Both the position numbers and the translations under genes were made by a program. A stretch of 64,000 bases of DNA from Muricea muricata (taxonomy: Eukaryota; Cnidaria; Anthozoa; Malacalcyonacea; Plexauridae), in contig OY979724.1 of the NCBI GenBank assembly GCA_963855995.1, positions 8,131,032-8,195,031 on the forward strand, given 5' to 3'. Each line of letters begins with the position of its first letter. The first letter of the stretch is position 1. Under the pieces are notes generated by a model. The model made no database searches. It saw only the letters and a program-made list of their open reading frames with translations, and was not told where the DNA came from. This document shows positions 11,489-22,388 of this stretch, in pieces.

Positions 11489-12015
11489 TTCCTAACCTGA
11501 CAATGGTACCTTCCAAAAAGACTAAATTTAAATTGATTCTTCGAATAAATTTTTTACTTTTCAATCCAAGATCAATCTAAGTTATGTATTTCTACTTTTA
11601 TTTTGGTCTCTTTAACACTGAAACTATCAATTGTATATAAGGCAACTTCACTATCGAGTGACTTCATTAGTTGCTGGGCAAAGCCAAAGCATTGATTTTT
11701 CGGCTGTTTTCAATGAAAAATAGAATTTTGCCCAAAGTTATCTCAAATAAATTATCACAATTTGAACAAAAAGCTTCTGTTCTTGTGCCCACCAGAAAAA
11801 TGAGATGTCTGAGACTTTCTTTGTATTTTTTTGCGAAAAATAGATCGCATGCACTGTTATGCAAAGAAAAGTGTAAGAGATTGGTTTCTGAAAAATGTCG
11901 TGCTACACACAATATTCTAAAAATGCTTGGTTTTTATTCTATGTATTTTTGAATTTTTTGTTAAAAAAATAAAGGTAGCAATGTTTAGTGCATTTCACAT
12001 TGTCAGGTTAGAAAC
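11489..12015. mobile_element. Possible MITE with short inverted ends
   Basis: Inverted ends TTCCTAACCTGACAATG (11489 on) and CATTGTCAGGTTAGAAA (ending near 12014) bound 527 bp of non-coding DNA. The mirror copy lies at about 31454-31977. No target duplication could be fixed, so this is a tentative call. Confidence 0.4.
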
Positions 12016-12439
12016 GCAATAAGAAAAATGTGGCTCCGAACATTACAGCTTGGTCAATTTGGAATTTATAAAAAAATCGTTTCTTCGTTGTTTTTCGACG
12101 TTTTGAAGGGTTGTTTCGAGTACAAAAAAGTATTTTTAGGAAGAATTATGTGCCCACGTTACATGTCTCAAAGCCATCAAAATTCGTTGGTAATTCGTGC
12201 ATGTATTTTTTCTGACTTATAAAAGCACAATTGATTAAAAATAATATTTTTCTTTTGACAAAAATACCTTTCTTCTGTGAGGCTGGCTGTATTTGAAAAA
12301 GCGTTGGTCAACGCTCCGCCAAAACTCGTGGGTTTTCTCCGGGTACTCCGGTTCTTCCCACTGGGAGAGTTGACAGGGTAGTTACATATGGTTATAAAAA
12401 TGTGACTAACTTTTGAAAACCTTTCTACTTAGACTTGTT
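12016..12439. repeat. SINE-tail-like fragment and non-coding DNA
   Basis: 12329-12355 carries the block GGGTTTTCTCCGGGTACTCC, also seen in the tRNA-derived SINE near 18725, as a fragment without A and B boxes. Mirror at about 31100-31130. The rest is non-coding. Confidence 0.45.
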
Positions 12440-14390
12440 AAGCCTTCTCGTCATCTCTATCAGTTGCATGTTTTGAGCCACATGTTTTTCTTTGTAATTG
12501 TGAAACAACTCGTTATATGCGGGGTAAACCTTTGCAAAACTCTCAAAATTTATCACTTCAAGTTGTTTCATTGTTATAATATATTTTGAAGTATAAACAT
12601 TTACTTACGTTGAAAAGACCCAAGTTTTTTAGGACTTTGTTCATTCACTTATGTTATTGTTCTCTCTGCCATGTTCTGTTTTCTTCTGTTGTTATTTTAA
12701 TAAGTACAATGTGTGGTAGTTAATCTCTTTTTATTGTTATTCAAATTGTATGTAATCTTTACAAATTTTTTCAATAAATTGTTTACAAAATTTACTTGTG
12801 ACCCCTTTTTAATTAAAAATTCAATTCCCATGGGAATTGAGAAATTGAATAAAAAAAATCCCCCTACCCCGGCCAGCTCCCCAAGTGCCACTTCCACCTA
12901 AGTAGAAGTACTTATACATGTAGTACAAGTACTTCTACTTATTCACGGTGGAAGTAGCACTCGGAGAACTGGCCGGGGTAGCCGGCAAAGAGAAGACCAA
13001 CTTTGCAAGTGCTAATACAATTGCTAAGTTGATCTTCCCTAGAGAGCAGCCGCGCGTACCTAACAAATTAAAACAACAAACGTTAGTGACTTAAGTACTT
13101 AGCATGCAAATTTGATTCCCAAAGCCAAAATGTCAAGTGCCCCCCGCTGATCCTACCAACTGCCTACCTGCCTCAGTTCTAAGCTGTCTTCCTCAGTTCT
13201 AAGCTCCTGCATTCCATTCGTTACCTTCACTTTCCTCACCATCGCACAGTCACTCACAGCTGATAAACCCGCATGCACCACCACCACCCCGACTGCCACC
13301 CAATTTCGAAAATTAAAAGAGTTAAAATTTCGGTAAAGTATGCATTTTAAATGCAATTTATTTGGATATTTTAGATCAAACGTAAACAGAAAAAGCTCGT
13401 ACATAAAAACAGGTGAGAATTCTATTTAAAATTTGCTTGCAAAATATAAAACTTAATTCGCATTTTTCTTAGTTAATAGTATAGATCAATTTAGTTGATG
13501 TTGAAACCTACTCTTAACTGTTTTGTTAGAAGTGACGACAGATTTTGGTTTTTAAGCATACTTTCAAAAATTTTAATTCCTTTAATAAACCTAATCCCAT
13601 GCAACTTACACACGGCGCACACCCTCGCAGTCCATACATTTAGCTAATAAATTACGTTATAAACAAAAAAGCAAAATAAAAAGATAAATTACGTTATCTC
13701 TAGCTACTTAAACCCACTTAGACTGAGTTTTTGATTGAATTTTCAAACGTAAAACCTTAGCTGAATGGGCATGGGCTTTTCGTTGTGTTAACTGTTCCGG
13801 AGTAAATATAAACCTGGGGCCGGTTGTATCAAAGGCGTTTAGCTTAAACGGTGGATAAGTGAAATTTAAAAATCAGTTTTACACCTAGTACGGAACCGAA
13901 ATTATGAGTTGAAATAGAATAAATATTTAGTTTTATATATAATTGTTCTTCTCAGGTCAAATAACTTCAGCTGGTTTGTTTATACAACATGGAAACGTGT
14001 TTCATATTTTTGACTTATCCACCGTTTAAGCTAAACGCCTTTGATACAACCGGCCCCTGATACTTACCAAAGTCCAAGGCTGGGTCAAATAAGCATGAGA
14101 ATTAGGCAAAAATAAAAAGCAATTGAAACTCAACAGATTCACTAAAGTTGTTTTTTTTTTTTGGCAACTTATATCCTTAAGTGTAGATGACATGCAATTT
14201 TTAATGCCGTAATTCTCACACTTATTTAACCGAAACGCCTTCATTTGCATGGTACCTCGCAGCTGCTCTCAAACCACCTTCGTAATTTGCTTTAGTGTAC
14301 ACAAACAATGACTTCATTGTTCCTGCTTACCAAAACAAATCTGAAAGCACCAAGATACTTATCATATTAATAATCAAAGAGGATTCGCAT
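12440..14390. repeat. Dispersed repeat copy in left arm (mirror about 29075-31010)
   Basis: Matches 1491-2890 in ordered blocks. It contains an inverted-repeat cluster at 12865-12980 (CCCGGCCAGCTCCCC... against ...GAACTGGCCGGGGTAG, with AAGTAGAAGTACTT words between). A 242-bp MITE at 13816-14057 interrupts it. The small frames at 12697-12897, 13153-13404 and 14026-14250 show no family signature. Confidence 0.6.
13816..14057. mobile_element. MITE with GGGGCCGGTTGTATCAAAGG ends, left arm
   Basis: Terminal inverted repeats of about 45 bp (GGGGCCGGTTGTATCAAAGG, then GCGTTTAGCTTAAACGGTGG) enclose a short AT-rich centre. Its mirror is 29408-29649, and a shorter relative with the same first 14 bases lies in TE2 at 51563-51708. 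Non-coding. Confidence 0.8.
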
Positions 14391-14560
14391 TATGCAGTAA
14401 TTACCATAAACAGACGCATCACCATTGAAACAAAGCATGCCGTATTCCCATGGGAATTTAAAATGCACAAAAAAATATAATGATCCTACTGATTTGCATG
14501 GATGTATGAACCAAATTAGCTAAAAAACAAAGAAATGATATATTCCCTTGGGAATTTAAT

Positions 14561-14794
14561 GTAGCAAAAAGATGGCGGGTGTTGATTTTACCAGAATGCC
14601 TTGCGGTCTGAAATCGTTTAAAAACTTAAGGTAAATTAACCTCGTTTGAGGAACAGACAGATAGGTTATTTTGTCACTTGTGTTAAAATTCCGTCCATTA
14701 GCTTATCTTAAATATCATTTCACTGGTATTCTTGATTGATACCCGCATTAAATTCTGGTAAAATCGACATGCCACCATTTGTTTTGCTACGGTG
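14561..14794. mobile_element. MITE with GTAGCAAAAAGATGG ends, left arm
   Basis: Second member of the family found at 8863-9105. Ends GTAGCAAAAAGATGG and CCATTTGTTTTGCTAC; internal words GATTTTACCAGAATGC and TCTGGTAAAATCGACATG are shared. 234 bp, non-coding. Mirror at 28674-28908. Confidence 0.75.
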
Positions 14795-15693
14795 AATTGG
14801 AATACAAGTCACATTTTCTCGCTTTTTAACCAGAGAACACATTCTTTAAAGGTAGAACGACGGAATTGATCGTTTGCAATCGACGCCATCTTTGTTGACG
14901 TTTGAAACACATGGCAACCACAAAGTATCTATTCATTATATCTGATCCTATCGAGCCATACATCTTTAAAGTATCATTCATAATACGCTAAAACTAACGA
15001 TGAAATAGTAAATTGACACAAGTGTTTCGCTGTAAACAGCTGAAGTAATCTGCAGAGTCAACCAAGATGGCGCCCAATCACACGAAATGACGTCATGTGC
15101 AAACCAAGAATAGTGACAAAATGCATCAACTATAATTTAGTGGCATTATTACGAAACTTATTTTTGTAAAACGTTCAATCCTACATGTTATTTTGTTTTG
15201 TTTTTAGAAATATCCAAATCCAAATGTTAGAGACGAAATTTCCAGGCGTTAAGGTATTGTTTCTTTAAAAAATATTGTCGACATTTACCATATTTTTACC
15301 TGTTTTTTGACTCGAAAATTGACTGCCAAACTCCTAGATATTCTATTTAATTATTTTGTTGAATGTATTTGATATCAATGTTATTTCAATCCAATTTTTT
15401 TCACTTAATTTGCTGTCTTTTCTTTTTCATTAACGAGAAATATCTATTAAATCCTCTTTGATCCCTCAATAATAAGTATCTTGTTTTCTACTAACTTGCA
15501 CATTACCACTACTTTCTATTACAATGTCGTGTCTTCTTATTCTTGTGGATTGTTGTTTTGTGGGTCTTGCCGTCCAGGATCGTTCATTCTTTTCTCTTCT
15601 TGTGCGTTTTTTTCACATCCCATCACCCTTTGCAATAGTAGAAAGAATTAAGTCATGAGATGATAGTTACGAATAATTTATAAACTATAACAT
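14795..15693. other. Non-coding arm DNA with CRE-like and YY1-like words
   Basis: Holds ATGACGTCAT at about 15086 next to AAGATGGCGCC at about 15064, words common in metazoan core promoters, but no following reading frame supports a gene. 15215-15310 is the dispersed repeat also seen at 3881-4130. Mirror at about 27775-28670. Confidence 0.4.
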
Positions 15694-15827
15694 GATAAGT
15701 TTCTTGTACGTTTGCATGGTGAATACAATATACTTATTAAGCTTTGTGGAAACACCACGTAAATTTATTATTGCAATAATAAATTTACGTGGTGTTTCCA
15801 CAAAGCTTAATAAGTAAACTATAACAT
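15694..15827. mobile_element. Left-arm-only insertion with 86-bp perfect palindrome
   Basis: The right arm reads straight through here. The left arm has 134 extra bases bounded by direct repeats TAAACTATAACAT (15681-15693 and 15815-15827). Inside, 15731-15816 is a perfect palindrome centred on TTGCAA, with arms reading TACTTATTAAGCTTTGTGGA and onward. A single-arm relative exists near 4014. Origin could be a hairpin-type MITE or a template switch. Confidence 0.75.
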
Positions 15828-15837
15828 ATTAAGCACT

Positions 15838-15975
15838 TATTGGATGAGGTTTTTGTGATATGCGAAATGATCAATGTCGAGGTAAGAGTTATCAGCCGAG
15901 CCGAAGGCGAGTCAGATAACTCTTACCAAGACATTGATAATTTTGCATATCACAAAAACCGAATCCGATAATTGC
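15838..15975. repeat. Hairpin repeat, left arm (mirror about 27630-27770)
   Basis: GGTTTTTGTGATATGC ... GTAAGAGTTATC, then a GCCGAGCCGAAGGCGAG loop and the complement. A foldback unit of about 138 bp present in both arms with more differences between arms than elsewhere. Confidence 0.6.
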
Positions 15976-16191
15976 TTTATTATACATTGTAAGTCTTTTT
16001 CCTCGAGCAATTGACGAATTTCGCCTTCGGAAGAGCTTAAAAAGCAAGATGCCATAACATGAAACAGAAAATATCGAAAAAATGTTGTTGCCATGCCAAC
16101 CATTGATGCCAACGGATACCGCATACTGTAATAATCTGCACCGTAGGCTCAACATGCAGATAACTCAGTTATCTGCTAGCAGATAACTGAG

Positions 16192-16415
16192 CCATAGAAT
16201 AAGAATACATAGAAGGGCCACTCGCGTCGGAGCCTTTGGAGTTTTTGAAGCCGCGCATGTCGCATTACGCACGTTATTAGCATTTTCTCAGCCAGTCAAT
16301 TGCATTTTCTGGCCAATAGGAATGCTGAACTGGCTGGTGGCAGCCAGTAAACTGCATAAACATAGTGTGACATGTTGCACTGCTGAGTGGCCCTTCTATG
16401 TATTCTTATTGTATG
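16192..16415. mobile_element. Left-arm-only MITE with ACTGAG duplication
   Basis: A 224-bp insertion absent from the right arm. Direct duplication ACTGAG (16186-16191, 16416-16421) flanks inverted ends AATAAGAATACATAGAAGGG (then CCACTC) of about 30 bp. The interior block GGCTGGTGGCAGCCAGT recurs at 59330-59345, showing a dispersed family. Non-coding. Confidence 0.85.
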
Positions 16416-16501
16416 ACTGAGTTATCTGCAGATTGTGTGATAGTCGCATTTATCTGCATACAACTGACCAATCACAACGCATAAAACAACTGCAATGTAT
16501 A

Positions 16502-16865
16502 GTAATTAACACTTATTGACTGAGACCGAGGGAAACAGTATGTTTTGTGGACCAGAGACTGTCGATGTCGAGGGTCCACAAAACATACTGCTTTCCCGAG
16601 GTCTCAGTCAATAAGTATTTTATTATATACTGAGTGCCAAAAGAGAAGAAAAGTACCACAAATCAATCAAACATGTGTAAAAAGGATTACCTTTTACCTG
16701 ACATGGCTACGTGAGGCTTTGTGGATTTGTTGTCTACCGGTGAATAAAAGTAATGTTCACCGCTTAGCTACGTTGCCAGGGAGACAATAGAATTTCTCCA
16801 CTATCACGTGATACGTTCTTAACCAATAAGAAACGGGAATAAATGAACTTTGACACTCAGTATAT
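16502..16865. mobile_element. Left-arm-only compound hairpin insertion
   Basis: About 363 bp absent from the right arm. It comprises a hairpin 16509-16622 (ACTTATTGACTGAGACC against GGTCTCAGTCAATAAGT) followed by a unit with ends TATACTGAGTGCCAAA and TTTGACACTCAGTATA. Words GGTCCACAAAACATAC recur at 63255. The frame at 16545-16790 runs through the hairpin and is not a gene. Confidence 0.7.
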
Positions 16866-17439
16866 TATAAAATAGTATTAATTAGGCCGGCCAAATTATT
16901 GTGTAAGCTGTTAATATGAAATTTTTTTATTAAAATCTCGAGAATCATTAATAAATCGTGAGCAAAACACAAAAGAAAATCATAGCCGTGAAGGAGTCTT
17001 TATTTCTCACACGCACACAACTTGCAGCTACCCTAATTTATGAATTGAGATTAAAATATCTCGAGAATTAAACAACACGTAAGGAATGTGTAAATTCTTA
17101 AAGCTCTTTCGAACAATAAAAATTAATATCTCGCACTAATCTCTCTCAAAAGCTCTCTCAAATTTATTGCCGATATCTCTTTGAGAATTACTGTGCACGT
17201 GAAATGTAACTTATATCAAAACTAGCTTACTTCAAGCTGTTTGGGAATCAAGATTTTACGTGTCAACGAGATCAAATATGAATCTAAGATGGCAGACAGC
17301 GCATTAAATTTCTATCTTTACGACCAACTCCCCAACGAAAGGCTTTAATTCGCTCGAAAGTCGAATTTTGTTTTTTTTTTATTGTTTCAGGTAGTGAAAG
17401 GTCCTGTGTGCTTTTTACAGTACTACCGACACTAGCAAC
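16866..17439. other. Non-coding arm DNA (mirror about 26770-27320)
   Basis: AT-rich, with repeated TCTCGAGA-like words (AATCTCGAGAATCA, ATATCTCGAGAATTA). No gene. Confidence 0.4.
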
Positions 17440-18240
17440 GTTAGTGCGAGATGTTAATTTTTATTGAAACAAAAGCTGAACTGCTAAAAAAATGGAAACG
17501 ACAAGATAAAATAAAAAAACTTACTTTCACTCTATCTTTGGATCTTCTTGGCTTCGGTTGTTCTCGTTTCATCATGCTGTTTATGGTTTCATCTGGTTGG
17601 CGCACTCTCTTCATGGACCATCAAGGCGGTCCAGTAGGTAACTAGCTCACTCGTGTCCAGTCAACCAACATAAAATAAGGAGAAAATTAATGTTACAAAA
17701 TATTTTAGAATATAGGACACTAAGCTTTAATTGAATTGACTTTAACAAACCGTACATTGTGATAGTATTTGCATCTTAACATCTGATGGAGACGGCTTGT
17801 GATTTACTTCTTATGTCGATATGAATTCTTTCCCATCTTGTTGCATCATTAGTTGATGGTTGTTGTATTCACTTTTTACTTGGCATTCTTTGAAAAAAAA
17901 ATTACGATGTTCAGAAAACTGTTTACAAGATAAGCAAAGAAAACTACGTTCACAAGCATTAGAGAGGACTAAGTAATTATAATAGGCGTGACAGGTCACA
18001 GAGGTTAGTCGACGAAGAAACTCATGGACAAATTCCCGGCATGATGATACCCCGATAGCAAGAAATACAGCAAGTGTAGAACGTGTACGTGTGAGCTTAA
18101 ACTGTATGTATGCAACTCCAAGAAAAGCGCAACACAAAATGGCGGAATTTAAAGACATTTCTGGTGTCATTTCCAGTTCCCTAACTTTCGCGGACAAATA
18201 TATTTATATATTTTTCTCAAATTTTTTTGAAGTAAATCTA
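17440..18240 (-). repeat. Repeat family F, left arm
   Basis: On the minus strand this contains a 128-codon frame (18197-17811) and downstream an exon-like block beginning ATGAAGAGAGTGCGCCAACC and followed by GAGTGAAAGTAAG, a plausible splice donor. The same ordered blocks occur in the right arm (25975-26770, where the 128-codon frame has a stop), at 59105-59232 plus 60105-60480, and at 62540-62955. Four dispersed copies argue for a mobile element or duplicated gene fragment. I do not recognise the protein. Confidence 0.6.
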
Positions 18241-18621
18241 GATGGATTTTGTGAATAAACAAATTAAAAAAAGTATTGCCCACGTTAGGAAACTAGAACG
18301 GGCGCCCAAGAATGCCCACAATTTCTCCAATCTGGATTATATTTATTGATTGCGCAAATGACTGATAAAAAATAAGAGAGTAATAAAATACCAAATGGTT
18401 TCCTCTTCAAGATAGTGTCATACATGCGCGCGGCATTTCGGGATATTTGGGAAAACTCGTGTTGAAGTTGAACCTAAGGCAACATGCCAAGTACATGGAT
18501 GACGCTATCCTGCTCAGGAAACTATTTAGTAATTGTCTTACAAAATGATGACAGTGAAACACAACTCAACGCCACGGCATTTAAATTTCTCGTGTAGGAT
18601 TGTTTGATCCTGCACAGTAAT

Positions 18622-18755
18622 AGCCAAGTGGCGCAATCGTCAGAGCAAACGCCTATCACATGTGAGGTCGTGGGTTCAATCCTTACTTCAGACTCGTGAC
18701 ACCCATGTGAGGAGTTAGTCAGTCGTGGGTTTATTCCGGGTACTCCGGTTTGCGA
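18622..18755 (+). mobile_element. tRNA-derived SINE, left arm
   Basis: A-box-like TGGCGCAATCG at 18630 fits TRGYNNARNNG, and a B-box-like GGTTCAATCCT lies at 18673, with spacing as in a tRNA head. A tail follows with GTCAGTCGTGGGTTT and CCGGGTACTCCGGTTT, common in marine-invertebrate SINEs. It is flanked by imperfect inverted words (GTGAAACAC / GTGTTTCAC). Confidence 0.65.
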
Positions 18756-19960
18756 ATGTTGACTGGATGGTTAAAATTGTAAAATATCAGTAATCACCGG
18801 AACACGGGTACTTAACTAAACTGCTGACGATGAGGCGGAACTCATAATGAATTAATGAAAATGTGTTTCACTGTAGTTATCATATAATGTAATTGCCAAG
18901 CTGAATGAATAATTCTCCAGTAACTACGTCATATGAATAACTTACAATTATGAGAGTAGTGGGGGGGGGGGCAGCATAAAGATTGAAGTAGTGTCAAGGA
19001 AGGGGTACTACCCTGACGGGTACTAGGCGAAGAAGTAGAGTAAACAGGAGGAAGAAGATTAAATTGGAGTAAATAAGGGGGGTTGGGGTAAAGAAGGGGA
19101 GAAGCAGGATAAAGAAACCAGTGGAAGGGGGTGCTATCCTGGAAGGAGTACCCGGGAAAGAAGAGGGTGAACAGGAGGAAAAGTAGATTGGAGAAAAGAA
19201 AGGGGAAATTAAACGGATCAGGAAATTCAGACTTGCAATTCAAATGAAAGGCAGCTCATTGGTCATGTAAACACTCGTTGAATCATGGTTCTCGCTTGCC
19301 TTTAGCTTGGAATCATCTTTGAATTTGAACTGAAAGTCTGAATTTGCATGTTTCTTGTATAGAGTGCAGTGTATCAGAACAGAAGAGGTTTTAAAGAAAA
19401 AGAAAGAAAGAATAAAAGTAAGTTAAAATTTGTAAAGAATAATGAAGAAACTATTGGTACAGCACTTGATACATGATGATAATCATCATTATAAACTCTC
19501 TATTAATCCGGGGGGGGGGGTATAATAGAGAATTTGCAATGATAGTAAGTATATTGTAATATTTGGGTTTTTACCACTAAATCCTCTTGAAAGTTCTTTT
19601 TGGCTGTGGCTTCTCTCATCACAGTTGTCTGTGCTTGTCTTGCAAAATCTCTGGAATATCTATAACGTGAAGGTCAATATTTAAGATTAGAAAAATAGAA
19701 ACCGTAAAATAGAAAGAAATTTAAATCGTGGCGAATACTTTTTACGGTCTTGCTGGCATGACAAAAAGAGAGTATAGATTTATAAGATCATGTTGATTTA
19801 TCCTTTATCTGAACTATATTTAACTTAGATTTTAAAATAGATTTCACCCTGGTAAGCAGACCGAATGGGTTTTCAAACAAGATAACATTTAATGACTAAA
19901 ACGTGCACAGAATAGTTAGAGAATGCTTACATGTCGAATAAAAATCCAATACTTTTAATG
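18756..19960. other. Non-coding arm DNA with G-runs
   Basis: Includes purine-rich DNA 18957-19215 with a G-run at 18960-18971 and a second at 19509-19518. The frame at 18929-19243 is an effect of this biased strand. The mirror (24700-25300) has longer C-runs, so run length varies between arms. Confidence 0.5.
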
Positions 19961-19993
19961 TCCAACTACACAATAGCGATTTTCGTTGCATTT

Positions 19994-20134
19994 CTAGACT
20001 GGAGAAGAAGACGACGCCATTTTGATTTTGATTTCTCCCGACAACGGCAGATTTGTCTTCGCAATTTTTTTCCATTTCTTCGTCGTTTTAGCTCCAATTT
20101 GCTCGTTGTGTTTCTTTCGTACCTTCCTCGCCAT
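19994..20134 (-). CDS. Small basic ORF, 46 codons, doubtful
   Basis: On the minus strand MARKVRKKHNEQIGAK starts at 20134 and stops at 19994; the mirror copy is 24066-24206 on the plus strand, unchanged. Upstream on the coding strand lie TATAAAT (about 25 bases before the ATG) and TGACGTCA (a CRE word, mirror at about 23946). The product is Lys/Arg-rich with a Ser-rich end and resembles no family I know. It could be a first exon, a small gene or chance. Conservation between arms is not evidence of function because the arms are near-identical. Confidence 0.25.
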   Translation of the reverse strand: MARKVRKKHNEQIGAKTTKKWKKIAKTNLPLSGEIKIKMASSSSPV

Positions 20135-20511
20135 TTCCGTACAATCAATGGACATTTATACTCAAGATTAAGACTGTATTGAGACTTTCAAAATGTTCGT
20201 CAGGAGACATAAAAATCGAAGCTTCTTCTTCGGGTTGCAGAAGCAAATGACGTCAGACGACCTTTGTCCGCCAGCAAATACCCGTATGTATAACATTCAA
20301 TGATCTTTTTAGGAAGCTGAAAATCAGTTTTTGTTGCGCGAACGAAGTGTTTTTGCCATTATTTCTTACTCAGGTCTTTGTTTTACTACTTTACTTCCAG
20401 TTTAGTTAGGTAACTTGCCAAAAGAAACGCCTGTAAGGGACAATTTTGCATTTTTTTTTTATTTCGATGCTGATGAAGAAGAGAAGACTCGTTAGAGCTT
20501 TCATTGGCAAA

Positions 20512-20705
20512 TATCTTTCCCTCCGTGGCCGAGAGGTAAAGACAACTGTCTTGACTTCGATTTTGGATGGATCGAGGACCGGTCCAGTTCAACTGAGTTT
20601 GGTAAGAATTTAATTCTGATCGGTGCTCGATCCACCCAAAACTGAATTCAAAGCTGGGCGTGGAGTGCAGGAAAACACTAGGCAGTACCGCGAGGCCAAG
20701 GAGGC
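20512..20705. repeat. Inverted unit with tRNA-like A-box ends, left arm (mirror about 23495-23690)
   Basis: One end reads CCTCCGTGGCCGAGAGGTAA, with TGGCCGAGAGG matching an A-box as in tRNA-Ser/Leu. The other end is its near complement (TACCGCGAGGCCAAGGAGG). Inside, TTTGGATGGATCGAGGACC faces GGTGCTCGATCCACCCAAAA. So this is a 190-bp foldback built from a tRNA-like head. Not a functional tRNA. Confidence 0.5.
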
Positions 20706-20796
20706 AAACGTTATTTTCCTAGTGTTGTTAACTAATATTTAAGCAAATTTCATTAACTTGACTGTTGGGGACAGACCTGTAGGGTTGGTGCATTGA

Positions 20797-20875
20797 AGAC
20801 TTCTCGTCGTTATTTCCCTTCGTTCAAGAAGACAAGTTGTCTTCATCGAGAAATAACGACGAAAAGACTTCAAGA
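20797..20875. repeat. Hairpin, left arm (mirror about 23325-23405)
   Basis: GAAGACTTCTCGTCGTTATTTC is followed, after TTCAAGAAGACAAGTTGTC, by its complement. Non-coding. Confidence 0.6.
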
Positions 20876-21810
20876 CACCACTAAACCACTACACTTTAAA
20901 GCCTTGTGCCAATAATATATGGCTGACTTCTTCCTAACGCTTACGGTACGACCATGGATGCGCAAAGATGCGCAAACACATTAAAGCCTTGAAAGCAAGT
21001 GTTTTCTTTTAGGAAAGAATCAAGGACGACAACGCTTACTAAATCAAAGCCGTCTAGTCATGTTTTAAGTACTTCAGCTATGTTTAACGATCTTTTACCA
21101 GATCTTTGCAAGAGGAAAAGTAAAATTTTGCATCATTATTATTAACTTTCCGTCAGTCGTTTCTTTCTTGATCGAGCATTATATGCCATTGTGTTCAGTG
21201 TCCTTGATATAGGAGCCATATACTTATGGCCTTGGGTTTAATTCCCAAACACTGAATGGCAGTGTTTTGCTCTTCCAATGAGATAACAAGATGGCACTGT
21301 AGAACGCGTGGTTTTATATAAGCTACGAGCGTCAAGATATCCTTGATAGGTAACTATTGATCCTACAATGGACACTTATGTTCACTGCCAATAGGAACGT
21401 TTCCAACTCACAGCTTGTACATAATGGATTTTATAGGTTGTGTCACAAGGAAACTGCAGTTCGGTCGTAAAATCAACTTGTTTTCAAGGTTGCCGGGTTT
21501 TAAACATTACTGACACTGTTAATGTTGTAGCTCGGAATTGTAAAACAACGGCGGCAATGCAGTTTTCTTGTGCCATAAGCTGTAAAATGGGTGGTTTTAT
21601 CATTTATATAAGCTACGACCGCCAAGCTTTATCCTTGATAGGAAACAATTGATCCCACCAACGACATTTGTATTCTCTACCAATAGGAACGTTTGAGACT
21701 TACAGCTTGTACATAACGCATTTTATCGGTGAGTCGTAAAACCAACCTGTTACTGCTCAGCAAACTACCAGTTCCCTCGATCAACGATAGTCGATGAAGC
21801 TTGGCGCTCG
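20876..21810. repeat. Inner arm region with local duplications
   Basis: Two diverged tandem blocks, about 21310-21430 and 21595-21730, share AAGCTACGA.CG.CAAG, ATCCTTGATAGG and CACAGCTTGTACATAA-like words. The mirror is 22389-23275. No gene. Confidence 0.5.
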
Positions 21811-22388
21811 TAGGTTGTGTAAAACCAAGCATTTTACAGGTTATAGCCAGGTTAGCAGTATCTGCAATGTTTCAAAGCAACCACGAATAGAAACTGACAG
21901 CCAACGTTCTGAGTTAAGGTTTGTAGAATATACTACATGATTAGTTACAGCATGACCAGGCATATAGTAAATAACGCATTGCCATCTTGTTCCAAAGTTA
22001 TCTTATTACTTGAAAGAGCTGAAGACTGCCATGCAGTGTTTGGGAATCAAACCCAAGGCCATAAATACATGACTCCTATATCAAGGACACTGAACACAAT
22101 GACATATAAAGCTCGATCAAGAAAGAAACGACCGACGGAAAGTCAATAGTATATGCAAACTTCGACTTTCCTTCTTGCAAAGGCCTGGTCATAAAAGATC
22201 GTTAAACATAGCTGAGCAACTTAAAACATGCCTACACAGTTTTGATTTAATAAGCGTTATCGTCTTTGACTCTTTCCCGAAAGAAGACATATTCTTTACA
22301 GGCTGTACAGTGTTTGCGCATCTATGCTTCATGCCTTCTTGAAAAGACCTCGCCATAAAAGATCGTTTAACTTAGCTGAACAACTCGA
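21811..22388. repeat. Palindrome spacer with a third copy of arm sequence
   Basis: The 578-bp centre is not fully unique. From about 21970 it contains a diverged copy of the arm block at 22880-23230, in the same orientation (GACTCCTATATCAAGGACAC, GCTCGATCAAGAAAGAAACG). The core of the palindrome therefore went through more than one duplication or template switch. No gene. Confidence 0.7.

Larger units (their letters stand above)
8568..21810 (+). repeat. Left arm of giant inverted repeat
   Basis: From 8568 to 21810 the sequence is matched in reverse complement by 22389-34944, in order and nearly without gaps. Mirrored open frames are the same or differ by a few residues (for example 9452-9718 against 33748-34014, identical), implying about 99% identity with local drops near 15.9-16.2 kb. 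This arm is ~690 bp longer because of insertions at 15694-15827, 16192-16415 and about 16502-16865. I recognise no protein family in it; its content is MITEs, SINEs and AT-rich DNA. Confidence 0.9.

Noticed and set aside
17811..18197. 128-codon frame as a gene
   Set aside because: The right-arm copy has a stop and the sequence belongs to a dispersed repeat; no family match.
18622..18755. Functional tRNA gene
   Set aside because: A and B boxes are present but the acceptor and anticodon stems do not form; it has a SINE tail.
18929..19243. 104-codon frame rich in Pro, Phe, Leu (mirror 24958-25329)
   Set aside because: It is the pyrimidine strand of a purine-rich, G-run stretch whose length differs between arms; no domain.
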